Shown here piece after piece: positions 34,699 through 41,740 of a DNA stretch of 64,000 bases (position 1 is its first letter; every line of letters begins with the position of its first letter). The stretch spans positions 1 to 64,000 of the forward strand of contig NZ_JATAAF010000010.1 of the NCBI RefSeq assembly GCF_030341905.1. The letters run 5' to 3'. The notes under the pieces are model-generated. The model was not told where the DNA came from. It ran no database searches and saw only the letters and a program-made list of their open reading frames with translations. Origin of the DNA: Porticoccus sp. W117. Lineage in GTDB: Bacteria; Pseudomonadota; Gammaproteobacteria; Pseudomonadales; Porticoccaceae. The position numbers and the translations under genes were made by a program.

Positions 34699-35013
34699 TT
34701 AGCCTGAGCAGCTGGTGGTCTCGATTTCTGTATGGCGTGCTTGCAGACTGCCCTCATCTATCAGTGCCATAAACTGCTGGCATTGTGGTGCTTCCATAAA
34801 TGCTTGGTGAACCTTTTGGTAGTGCTCGGCACTTTCCCAGTAGCCAGTGTCAATCCAGACGTCACTGTCATTTTCACGGCTCACCGAGCGGTACAAAAAT
34901 CCCGGTTGTTCCTTGAGAAACCCCTCGGCTTTCTGGCTGGCTTGAATAAATTGCTCGTCACTGGTGCCCTTGGCCAGTTTGAAAGAGTAGAGGTTCATTA
35001 CTTGTTTGTTCAC
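34699..35013 (-). CDS. ABM-like (antibiotic biosynthesis monooxygenase fold) protein
   Basis: A 104-residue small protein with the pattern of a dimeric alpha/beta-barrel ABM domain: VMNLYSFKLAKGTSDEQFIQASQKAEGFLKEQPGFLYRSVSRE then VWIDTGYWESAEHYQKVHQAF. The GTG at 35013 is favoured because AAAGGAG lies 7 bases upstream; ATG 34998 is an alternative. It precedes the GFA operon on the minus strand by 77 bp and faces the perfect palindrome at 35075-35098. Enzymatic activity is not assured for such short members. Confidence 0.75.
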   Translation of the reverse strand: MNKQVMNLYSFKLAKGTSDEQFIQASQKAEGFLKEQPGFLYRSVSRENDSDVWIDTGYWESAEHYQKVHQAFMEAPQCQQFMALIDEGSLQARHTEIETTSCSG

Positions 35014-35074
35014 AATGTGACTCCTTTGGTGAATGTTAGGTAAATAATTGAGGAGCCGACATTATTGGCCAGGG

Positions 35075-35098
35075 CTACTGACAGCGTACTGTCAGTAG
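35075..35098. promoter_or_regulatory. Perfect 24-bp palindrome between the ABM-like gene and pip
   Basis: CTACTGACAG-CGTA-CTGTCAGTAG has perfect 10-bp arms and no U-run, so it looks like an operator and not a terminator. It lies 62 bp before the ABM-like GTG and 43 bp before the pip ATG, in a divergent promoter region. The nearby WYL regulator is the obvious candidate to bind it. Confidence 0.65.
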
Positions 35099-35140
35099 AG
35101 TTGGTCTAAACTTAAAAATGTATCCACAGTGGAAAGACTG

Positions 35141-36100
35141 ATGCGCAGTTTTTACCCCAATATCAAACCCTACAAAGTAAATATGCTGGCGGTTGAGGCA
35201 CCTCACGAGTTGTACGTGGAGGAGTGCGGTAGCCCGGATGGCATTCCAGTGCTGTTTGTCCACGGCGGCCCCGGTGCTGGTTGCAGTGCTCAGGATCGCT
35301 GCTTTTTCGACCCGGAGAAATACCGCATTATCCTGTTTGATCAACGGGGTTGTGGCCGCTCCACGCCTCACGCCTCACTGGAAAACAATAACAGTCAGGC
35401 GCTGGTGGACGATATAGAGGTCATTCGCGAAGCGCTGGGAGTGAACAAGTGGCTGCTGTTTGGTGGTTCCTGGGGCTCTACCCTCAGCTTGATCTATGCC
35501 CAGGCACACCCCCAGCGGGTTTCCGGGTTGATCCTGCGGGGGATTTTTTTGTGTCGTCAGCGGGATATTCACTGGTTCTACCAAAGTGGTGCAGACCACA
35601 TCTTCCCCGATTACTGGCGCGATTACCTGGAGCCCATTCCAGCATCGGAACGGGACGATATGGTGGCCGCATATCACCGCCGCCTGACCGGTGACAATGA
35701 GCTGGAACGCATGAGTGCCGCCAAGGCATGGTCAGTCTGGGAGGGGCGCTGCGCCACCTTGCACCCCAACCCCCAGGTGGTAGAACGCCTCGGCAGCCCC
35801 CATATGGCCCTCGCTATGGCGCGGGTGGAATGCCATTACTTCTATCATGGCGCCTTTCTGAAAGAGAATCAGCTGCTGGCCAACGCTGAAAAGCTGAGAG
35901 GCATTCCCGGTATTATTGTTCATGGCCGCTACGACGCGGTGTGCCCGGTAGATCAGGCATTTGCTTTACACCGAGTATGGCCGCAAGCACGCTTGGAGAT
36001 AATCCGCGATGCGGGCCACGCGTCATCGGAACCGGGCACGTTGGATGCATTGGTAAAAGCCACTGATGAAATGGCGAATAAGTTGGGTGATTTGGCGTAA
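35141..36100 (+). CDS. pip: Proline iminopeptidase
   Basis: Pip releases N-terminal proline from peptides. The 319-residue alpha/beta-hydrolase begins MRSFYPNIKPYKVNMLAVE and shows the oxyanion segment VHGGPGAGCS near residue 44, DQRGCGRSTPH, the nucleophile GGSWGSTLSLIYA with Ser near residue 110, the acid in GRYDAVCPV, and the histidine in RDAGHASSEPG. The ATG at 35141 is used; an in-frame GTG 12 bp upstream is less family-like. It is divergent from the ABM-like gene with the perfect palindrome between. Confidence 0.95.
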   Translation: MRSFYPNIKPYKVNMLAVEAPHELYVEECGSPDGIPVLFVHGGPGAGCSAQDRCFFDPEKYRIILFDQRGCGRSTPHASLENNNSQALVDDIEVIREALGVNKWLLFGGSWGSTLSLIYAQAHPQRVSGLILRGIFLCRQRDIHWFYQSGADHIFPDYWRDYLEPIPASERDDMVAAYHRRLTGDNELERMSAAKAWSVWEGRCATLHPNPQVVERLGSPHMALAMARVECHYFYHGAFLKENQLLANAEKLRGIPGIIVHGRYDAVCPVDQAFALHRVWPQARLEIIRDAGHASSEPGTLDALVKATDEMANKLGDLA

Positions 36101-36113
36101 CTTTATTTATCCC

Positions 36114-36189
36114 GTCATCCCCGCGAAGGCGGGGATCCATAGTGATCGAAGCACCGAAATGCATGGATTCCCGCCTGCGCGGGAATGAC
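36114..36189. repeat. GTCATCCCCGCG paired-hairpin repeat, copy 1
   Basis: The left unit (GTCATCCCCGC-GAAG-GCGGGGAT from 36114) is itself a hairpin, and the right unit (ATTCCCGC-CTGC-GCGGGAATGAC, ending 36189) is its inverted relative. The pair forms a REP/BIME-like element in the pip-dtd gap. A second copy is at 45481-45557. Confidence 0.82.
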
Positions 36190-36206
36190 GACATTGGAGG
36201 GGTTCA

Positions 36207-36644
36207 TTGTTAGGTTTAATTCAGCGGGTTTCCCGCGCAGATGTTGTAATTGCAGGAGAAACCGTTGGCGAAATCGACCGTGGAGTCCTGCTACTACTGG
36301 GCGTACAAAAAGGCGATGACAAGAGCAAAGCCGACAAGTTGATTCACAAAGTGCTCAACTACCGCATCTTCCCCGATGACGACGGCAGAATGAACCGCAG
36401 CGTTGCGGATATTGGCGGCGGCGTGTTAGTGGTTTCCCAATTCACCCTGGCGGCAGATACCCAAAAAGGCCTGCGCCCCAGCTTTTCCAGTGCGGCGCCA
36501 CCTGCGGAGGCGGAAGCTTTATGCGATTATTTTGTGGATCGGATGCGTTGCCAGCACCGCACAGTCGCCACTGGCAAGTTTGGCGGCGATATGAAAGTGT
36601 CGTTGTGCAATGACGGGCCAGTAACGTTCATGCTGGAAACCTGA
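36207..36644 (+). CDS. dtd: D-aminoacyl-tRNA deacylase
   Basis: Dtd frees tRNAs mischarged with D-amino acids or glycine. The 145 residues match the family: GLIQRVSRADVVIAGETVGEI at the start, SQFTLAADTQKGLRPSFSSA near residue 79 and the C-terminal DGPVTFMLE, whose GP motif is characteristic. It starts at TTG 36207, which follows TTGGAGGGG closely; there is no in-frame ATG to replace it. The Shine-Dalgarno lies only 7 bp after the end of a repeat element. Confidence 0.95.
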   Translation: MLGLIQRVSRADVVIAGETVGEIDRGVLLLLGVQKGDDKSKADKLIHKVLNYRIFPDDDGRMNRSVADIGGGVLVVSQFTLAADTQKGLRPSFSSAAPPAEAEALCDYFVDRMRCQHRTVATGKFGGDMKVSLCNDGPVTFMLET

Positions 36645-36738
36645 GAGCATAGGTAGTTAAGCAGCAAATTTTTGCCTCAAAAAAACCGATTTTCCAAATG
36701 TAGCGTTTATACAGAGGCTTAACTCAAGGAGGCTCATT

Positions 36739-37242
36739 ATGTGGAAGACAGGTTTCAAACTATGGGGGCTATTGGTCTTATTGTTGATTCTCACGCCTTC
36801 CATTTTGGCGGGTATTTCCAAGCCTTTTTCATTTACTGAATTTCTGAGAAAAAGCGAAGACAAAAAAGTTCTAGTCAAATTTGATTCTTCAGGGTGTTTT
36901 CATTGGTATACCAATTTATTCGAGTTCCAAGGAGACTTAGTCACTATCTACGAGATAGATAGAAAGCGCTCCAAGGTAAGAAACCACGGTTATAACGAAA
37001 CCAAAAAGAAGCTAGGTGCGTTGACGTTGTCAGCGGATGACCTGGAAGGTCTTGAGCATTTATTTTCTTTCTATGAGGCTAAACCGCGAGGCGGCTGTAC
37101 AACTGTCAATAGAATAAGTCTAATGCAGCCAGGCAGTGAAAATGATGTTGCTAGAGGGTATATAGATGGCTCTTGTGGTTATGGGCAAAATGAAAAGGTA
37201 ATGTCGTTCTGGAGGCTAAAGCAGCGACTTGAGAAGGACTGA
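36739..37242 (+). CDS. Hypothetical exported protein
   Basis: The family was not recognised. The 167-residue protein has a hydrophobic N-terminus (KLWGLLVLLLILTPSILAG) fitting a signal peptide or anchor, and a soluble part with several aromatic and cysteine residues (SSGCFHWYTNLFEFQGD; GGCTTVNR; GSCGYGQNEKV), which may form disulfides. AAGGAGG lies 7 bases upstream of ATG 36739, strong support for translation. It is more AT-rich than its neighbours and stands alone between dtd and a degenerate repeat. Confidence 0.65.
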   Translation: MWKTGFKLWGLLVLLLILTPSILAGISKPFSFTEFLRKSEDKKVLVKFDSSGCFHWYTNLFEFQGDLVTIYEIDRKRSKVRNHGYNETKKKLGALTLSADDLEGLEHLFSFYEAKPRGGCTTVNRISLMQPGSENDVARGYIDGSCGYGQNEKVMSFWRLKQRLEKD

Positions 37243-37302
37243 GATAAGAAGTTCCAATTTACTTTTCTGCTGACGAGCTGGTCGCTGGTGTTGCTGTTAG
37301 TT

Positions 37303-37411
37303 ATGAGTTGCAGCTGGCTGCGAGTAGTAAGTGCCATTTTGTCATCCTTCGCTGTACTCAGGATGACAATTACACTCCATCTGCTCGTTGCCCGTAGCGT
37401 GTTGCCAGTTG
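37303..37411. repeat. Degenerate composite palindromic repeat, copy 3
   Basis: The inner part has collapsed to GTCATCCT (37341-37348) and AGGATGAC (37360-37367) around 11 bases. Diverged outer arms (GAGTTGCAGCTGGCTGCGAG before; ATCTGCTCGTTGCCCGTAGC after) flank it. It ends 1 bp before the pfp stop and may terminate that gene. Confidence 0.6.
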
Positions 37412-37412
37412 C

Positions 37413-38672
37413 TTAAACTTTAAACCGCTTTTTCAATTTCCTTTCCACCAACACCTTTTTCAAACGCGCATACTGTGGAATACCGTTTTTGTACGGTGGA
37501 TAGTCTTCCCCCTGGATCAGCGGTTGCAGATAGGCGCGGCCTGCTTCGGTAACGCCAAAGCCGTCGCGGGTGATGTAGCTGCGAGGCATCATTTTTTCCA
37601 CGTTGGCCACTTTATCCAGTGGTGCCTGCCCCACACTCCAGCTGTACTTTTTGCCCTTGCCGCGCTCGATGGTCACCATCACAGCATTGTGGCTGGCTTC
37701 CGCCAGTTCCACAGCGCGGCGGCCTACGGCGTAGGCTTGCTCGACGTCGGTGGCAGAGGCGATATGGCGGCCAGCCCGTTGCAGGTAGTCTGCCAGCGCC
37801 CAGTGGTATTTGTAGCCCAGCTCGTCTTTCACCATGCTGGCCAGGGTCGGCGCGACGCCGCCCAATTGCTTGTGGCCGAAGGCGTCGGTGGTACCGGCGT
37901 CGGCCAGGAAGGTGCCATCTTTGTACTGGGCGCCTTCAGAGGCAACGATCACGCAGTAACCGTTTTTCTTCACAGTCTGCTTCACCTTGCGCAAAAATTT
38001 CTCTTTGTTAAAGGCAATTTCCGGGAACAGGATAATGTGCGGGGCGTCGTCTTCCTGTTCTTTGGCCAGTGCCCCGGCAGCGGCAATCCAGCCCGCATGG
38101 CGGCCCATCACTTCGAGAATAAACACTTTGGTGGATGACTCGCACATGGATGCCACATCCATGCTCGCCTCTTTGGTGGATACGGCAACGTACTTGGCCA
38201 CCGAGCCAAAGCCAGGGCAGCAGTCGGTAAACGGCAAATCGTTGTCTACCGTTTTGGGTACGTGAATGGCCTGAATCGGGTAGCCCATTTTTTCCGACAG
38301 TTGGGAAATTTTCAGGCAGGTATCGGCAGAATCGCCACCGCCGTTGTAAAAGAAATAGCCGATGTTGTGGGCTTTGAATACTTCGATCAAACGCTCGTAT
38401 TCGGCGCGATTTTCTTCCAGACTTTTCAGCTTGTAGCGGCAGGAACCAAAGGCGCCGGAGGGAGTGTGCTTGAGGGCGCTGATGGTGCTGCGAGTTTCTT
38501 TGCTGACGTCGATCAGTTCCTCGCGCAGAGCGCCAATAATGCCATTGTTGCCAGCGTACACCTTGCCGATTTTTTTGCTGGCGCGAGCCGCTTCAATCAC
38601 GCCGCAGGCGGATGCGTTAATAACAGCGGTAACACCGCCTGATTGAGCGTAAAAAGCGTTCTTTTTGGCCAT
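37413..38672 (-). CDS. pfp: Pyrophosphate-dependent 6-phosphofructokinase
   Basis: This enzyme interconverts fructose 6-phosphate and fructose 1,6-bisphosphate. The 419-residue protein has AQSGGVTAVINASACGVIEAA at the start, NGGGDSADTCLKIS near residue 105, and PKTVDNDLPFTDCCPGFGS near residue 138. An aspartate in GGGDS and a lysine in PKTVDNDL, where ATP-dependent enzymes have glycines, mark the PPi-dependent type, which works reversibly. The ATG at 38672 gives MAKKNAFYAQSGG; an in-frame TTG 12 bp upstream is less likely. It is flanked by composite repeats on both sides. Confidence 0.9.
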   Translation of the reverse strand: MAKKNAFYAQSGGVTAVINASACGVIEAARASKKIGKVYAGNNGIIGALREELIDVSKETRSTISALKHTPSGAFGSCRYKLKSLEENRAEYERLIEVFKAHNIGYFFYNGGGDSADTCLKISQLSEKMGYPIQAIHVPKTVDNDLPFTDCCPGFGSVAKYVAVSTKEASMDVASMCESSTKVFILEVMGRHAGWIAAAGALAKEQEDDAPHIILFPEIAFNKEKFLRKVKQTVKKNGYCVIVASEGAQYKDGTFLADAGTTDAFGHKQLGGVAPTLASMVKDELGYKYHWALADYLQRAGRHIASATDVEQAYAVGRRAVELAEASHNAVMVTIERGKGKKYSWSVGQAPLDKVANVEKMMPRSYITRDGFGVTEAGRAYLQPLIQGEDYPPYKNGIPQYARLKKVLVERKLKKRFKV

Positions 38673-38725
38673 GGTCTGTTCCAACTAAATGGTGTCCTTC
38701 AGAAGGGCGCGATGATACCGGATTC

Positions 38726-38895
38726 AGCTACGAGCATCTAGCTGCGGGCAGACTGCGCCGCCTGTCATCCTGAGCGGCGCAGCCGCGTGAGGATCTCACA
38801 ACCTTGATAACACCGAGATTCTCACGTCGCTGCGCTCCTCAGAATGACAGGTTTCTACCGATCTGCTAACTGCCCGAAGCCCGTTGCCCGCAGCT
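38726..38895. repeat. Nested composite palindromic repeat, copy 4
   Basis: The outer arms 38726-38754 (AGCTACGAGCATCTAGCTGC...) and 38861-38895 (ATCTGCTAACTGCCCGAAGC...) enclose an inner inverted repeat at 38764-38848 (GTCATCCTGAGCGGCG... to ...CTCAGAATGAC). It fills the gap between the divergent pfp and mpl genes, so the promoters of both lie in or next to it. Confidence 0.78.
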
Positions 38896-38946
38896 AATCC
38901 CGAGTGCGATAATCCAGCCCTCACAAAACGTTTTAATCGGGCAAAT

Positions 38947-40299
38947 ATGCACATCCATATCCTCGGCATCTGCGGCACCTTTATGGGCAGCCTGGCGCAG
39001 TTGGCGGTGGCCAGCGGCCATCGGGTAAGCGGCTGCGATGCCAACGTTTACCCGCCCATGAGCACCCAGCTGGAGCAGGCGGGTATCGACATTATCCAGG
39101 GCTACGATCCGGCCCAGCTGGAACCGGCGCCGGATTTGGTGGTGATCGGCAACGCCATGTCACGCGGCAACCCCTGCGTGGAAGCGGTACTCGACAAAGG
39201 CATTCCCTATACCTCCGGCCCGCAATGGCTGGGCGATGTGTTTTTGCAGGACAAATGGGTGCTGGCGGTATCCGGAACCCACGGCAAAACCACAACGAGT
39301 ACCATGTTAGCGTGGATACTGGAATACAGCGGCTACCAGCCCGGCTTTTTGATTGGCGGCGTGCCGCAGAATTTTGGTGTGTCGGCGCGCCTGGGGGAAT
39401 CGCCGTTTTTTGTGGTAGAGGCGGACGAATACGACAGCGCCTTTTTCGATAAGCGCTCCAAGTTTGTTCACTACCGCCCGCGCACCCTGATTATGAATAA
39501 TCTGGAATTTGATCACGCGGATATCTTTGCGGATCTGGCGGCTATTCAAACCCAATTCCATCATCTGGTAAGAACGGTGCCGGGCGTCGGAAAAATTATT
39601 GCTCCGGCGGGGGATAAAAACCTGACAGAGGTGTTGGAAAAAGGCTGCTGGTCGGAGCTGGAAAAAACCGGCCCCAATCAGGATTGGCAGGCGCAACTTA
39701 CCCATAGTGATGGTAGCTGTTTTCAGGTGTTGATGGCCGGTGAGCCGCAAGGTGAAGTGCGCTGGAGTATGACTGGCCAACACAATGTAGATAACGGCCT
39801 GATGGCCATTGCTGCCGCCCGCCATGTGGGGGTGGAGCCGGCTACCGCCTGCGAAGCCTTGTGTGCCTTCGAAGGCATCAAGCGTCGTATGGAATTGCTG
39901 GCGGAGCATAATGATGTGCGTGTCTACGATGACTTTGCCCACCACCCCACGGCCATCGCTACCACCTTGCACGGTTTGCGTGAAAAGGTGGGCGAGGAAA
40001 AAATTATTGCCGTTATCGAACCCCGCTCCAACACCATGAAAATGGGCCACCACAAAAGCGAACTGGCGCAATCTACGGCGCTGGCTGATCAGGTACTGTG
40101 GTTCCAATCTGACGGTATGGAATGGCTGGATGAGGTGGCTGAAAACAGCCCGGTTCCCGCCGCTACCGAAAGCGACCTGGAAGATCTGGTGGCACAAACT
40201 GTCGCTGCTGCTAGAAAAGGCGGTCATATTGTCGTTATGAGTAATGGTGGCTTTGGCGGCTTCCATCAAAAATTAATCAGCGCACTGCAAGAGACGTAG
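38947..40299 (+). CDS. mpl: UDP-N-acetylmuramate:L-alanyl-gamma-D-glutamyl-meso-DAP ligase
   Basis: Mpl reattaches recycled murein tripeptide to UDP-MurNAc in the cytoplasm. The 450-residue Mur-ligase protein begins MHIHILGICGTFMGSLAQLA, has the ATP loop VSGTHGKTTTSTML near residue 110, the metal/carbamoyl region VVEADEYDSAFFDKRSKF near residue 160, FEGIKRRMELL, and DDFAHHPTAI, all typical of Mpl and MurC. The ATG at 38947 is preferred over an upstream start adding 21 unrelated residues. It is 3 bp before ubiX, an association seen in pseudomonads. Confidence 0.96.
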   Translation: MHIHILGICGTFMGSLAQLAVASGHRVSGCDANVYPPMSTQLEQAGIDIIQGYDPAQLEPAPDLVVIGNAMSRGNPCVEAVLDKGIPYTSGPQWLGDVFLQDKWVLAVSGTHGKTTTSTMLAWILEYSGYQPGFLIGGVPQNFGVSARLGESPFFVVEADEYDSAFFDKRSKFVHYRPRTLIMNNLEFDHADIFADLAAIQTQFHHLVRTVPGVGKIIAPAGDKNLTEVLEKGCWSELEKTGPNQDWQAQLTHSDGSCFQVLMAGEPQGEVRWSMTGQHNVDNGLMAIAAARHVGVEPATACEALCAFEGIKRRMELLAEHNDVRVYDDFAHHPTAIATTLHGLREKVGEEKIIAVIEPRSNTMKMGHHKSELAQSTALADQVLWFQSDGMEWLDEVAENSPVPAATESDLEDLVAQTVAAARKGGHIVVMSNGGFGGFHQKLISALQET

Positions 40300-40302
40300 C
40301 TC

Positions 40303-40914
40303 ATGTCCGATTTCCAAAAAACTGTAACTCTGGCTATGACCGGTGCCTCTGGTGCCCAGTACGGCCTGCGTTTGCTGGAATGCTTGCTGGACGCCGGTGT
40401 GCAGGTGTATTTCTTGATCTCCGAAGCGGCCCATATCGTGGTGGAAGCCGAAACCGATATGGAGTTGCCCAGAGATGAAGATGAGCTGGAAATTTTCCTG
40501 TGCAACTACTTCGACACGGAAGCCGGTCAGCTGCGGGTATTTGGCAAGCGCGACTGGTTTTCACCAGTGGCTTCTGGCTCCGCATCACCCACCACCACCG
40601 TTATTTGCCCCGCCAGCGGTGGCACCTTATCCGCAGTGGCCACTGGCGCCAGCAATAACCTGATCGAACGGGCCGCCGACGTCGCCATCAAGGAGAAACG
40701 CCAGCTGATTATGGTGCCCCGGGAAATGCCGTACTCCGCCATTCACCTGGACAACATGCGTGCCCTGGCTCACCTGGGCGTTACCATCATGCCCGCCAGC
40801 CCCGGTTTCTATCAGCGCCCGCAGTCAGTGGAGGATATGGTGGATTTTGTGGTGGCGCGGATACTGGATCACTTAGGCGTGGAGCAGGATTTGGTCTCCC
40901 GGTGGGGGGAGTAG
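40303..40914 (+). CDS. ubiX: Flavin prenyltransferase
   Basis: UbiX prenylates FMN to make the cofactor of UbiD decarboxylase in ubiquinone synthesis. The 203 residues match: VTLAMTGASGAQYGLRLLECLL at the N-terminus (FMN phosphate site), VASGSASPTTTVICPASGGTLSAVATGASNNLIERAADV in the middle, and REMPYSAIHLDNMRALAHLG. It follows mpl by 3 bp and precedes a small unknown gene by 3 bp, so all three are likely co-transcribed. Confidence 0.96.
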   Translation: MSDFQKTVTLAMTGASGAQYGLRLLECLLDAGVQVYFLISEAAHIVVEAETDMELPRDEDELEIFLCNYFDTEAGQLRVFGKRDWFSPVASGSASPTTTVICPASGGTLSAVATGASNNLIERAADVAIKEKRQLIMVPREMPYSAIHLDNMRALAHLGVTIMPASPGFYQRPQSVEDMVDFVVARILDHLGVEQDLVSRWGE

Positions 40915-40917
40915 GCT

Positions 40918-41133
40918 ATGGCAGATGCCTTCACCGAAGAAGAAAGGGCCGCTTTGAAGGCGGTTTTGTCGCAGCTCGTTATCCAAAAGCGAACTGGGCA
41001 GGTTGGTATTGTTCATGGAGCTAACCGTTTTATATCAACACACATTTGTTGCAAGAAATCTGAAAAGGCTGTGCTCCATTCTGTCTTTAAAAAGTTAGGT
41101 CTTCCTCAGGGGATTAATGAAGTAAACTTTTAG
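40918..41133 (+). CDS. Small conserved-looking hypothetical protein
   Basis: A 71-residue soluble protein not assigned to a family. It has a charged helix (FTEEERAALKAVLSQLVIQKR) and a two-cysteine segment HICCKKSEKAVL that could bind metal or form a disulfide. A G-rich Shine-Dalgarno (GGGGGAG) lies 8 bases before ATG 40918, and the 3-bp spacing from ubiX supports expression. The 473-bp inverted-repeat element begins 3 bp after the stop codon, so the present C-terminus might have been set by that insertion. Confidence 0.6.
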   Translation: MADAFTEEERAALKAVLSQLVIQKRTGQVGIVHGANRFISTHICCKKSEKAVLHSVFKKLGLPQGINEVNF

Positions 41134-41136
41134 CAA

Positions 41137-41609
41137 AGGTTTCGCCCTGCTGGGCGACTTACTTTCTTTGCTTGTGCAAAGAAAGGTAAGCAAAGAAACA
41201 CCCCCCCGTTCCGTTGGCCCTACGGGCTCCCCTCGCTCCGCACAATTGCCACGGGTCGGTCTTACTCGCATCCCTGCTCGATCGACCTAACGCGCACACC
41301 CATGTGCGCGTTTCCCTACCAATTGCGCTGTGCTCGGCAAACCCAAAGGGGGGGAAATCACGCACGGAATTTACTACGGAGTACACCTATTCCCCTTCGA
41401 TCTTGCCGAGTGACGGAGGGGTCGTAGGGATAAGCCGACAGGACGTCGGCTTAAGCGCAGCGGGTACAGGAAGTACCCTCTACGCGACCCGGCCATGGCA
41501 CCGGAGGAGCGAGGGAACCCTGTAGGGGCAAGGGCGACTGGGGTGCCCTTTTCTTGATTACTTCTTTTGGGCAAGCAAAAGAAGTAATTCGCCCAGCAGG
41601 GCGAAACCT
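41137..41609. mobile_element. 473-bp MITE-like element with perfect 21-bp terminal inverted repeats
   Basis: The ends 41137-41157 and 41589-41609 are exact 21-base inverted copies; the core is GTTTCGCCCTGCTGGGCG, which is itself a hairpin. Next to each end, inside, is another hairpin: CTTTCTTTGC-TTGT-GCAAAGAAAG on the left and TTACTTCTTTTG-(6)-CAAAAGAAGTAA on the right. No significant coding frame lies within, and no convincing target duplication was found. Confidence 0.8.
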
Positions 41610-41655
41610 GCACTGAAAAATTACCTAAAGAAAAAACGACGAAGTTAAAGCCACT

Positions 41656-41688
41656 AGATTGCCGCGTCGCTTTGCTCCTCGCAATGAC
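41656..41688. repeat. Solo right arm of the GTCATTGCGAG repeat family
   Basis: AGATTGCCGCGTCGCTTTGC... ending CTCGCAATGAC matches the right arms of the complete copies at 15629-15660 and 31261-31292. No left arm precedes it; the 473-bp element lies just upstream. Confidence 0.65.
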
Positions 41689-41740
41689 GAGGTTGCGGTG
41701 GGGTTGTCGCGGTCGACCCTCTGAACTGGGGAGTAGGGGG

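Noticed and set aside
41214..41525. Short open frame within the 473-bp inverted-repeat element
   Set aside because: No Shine-Dalgarno or domain; it lies inside a palindromic non-coding element.
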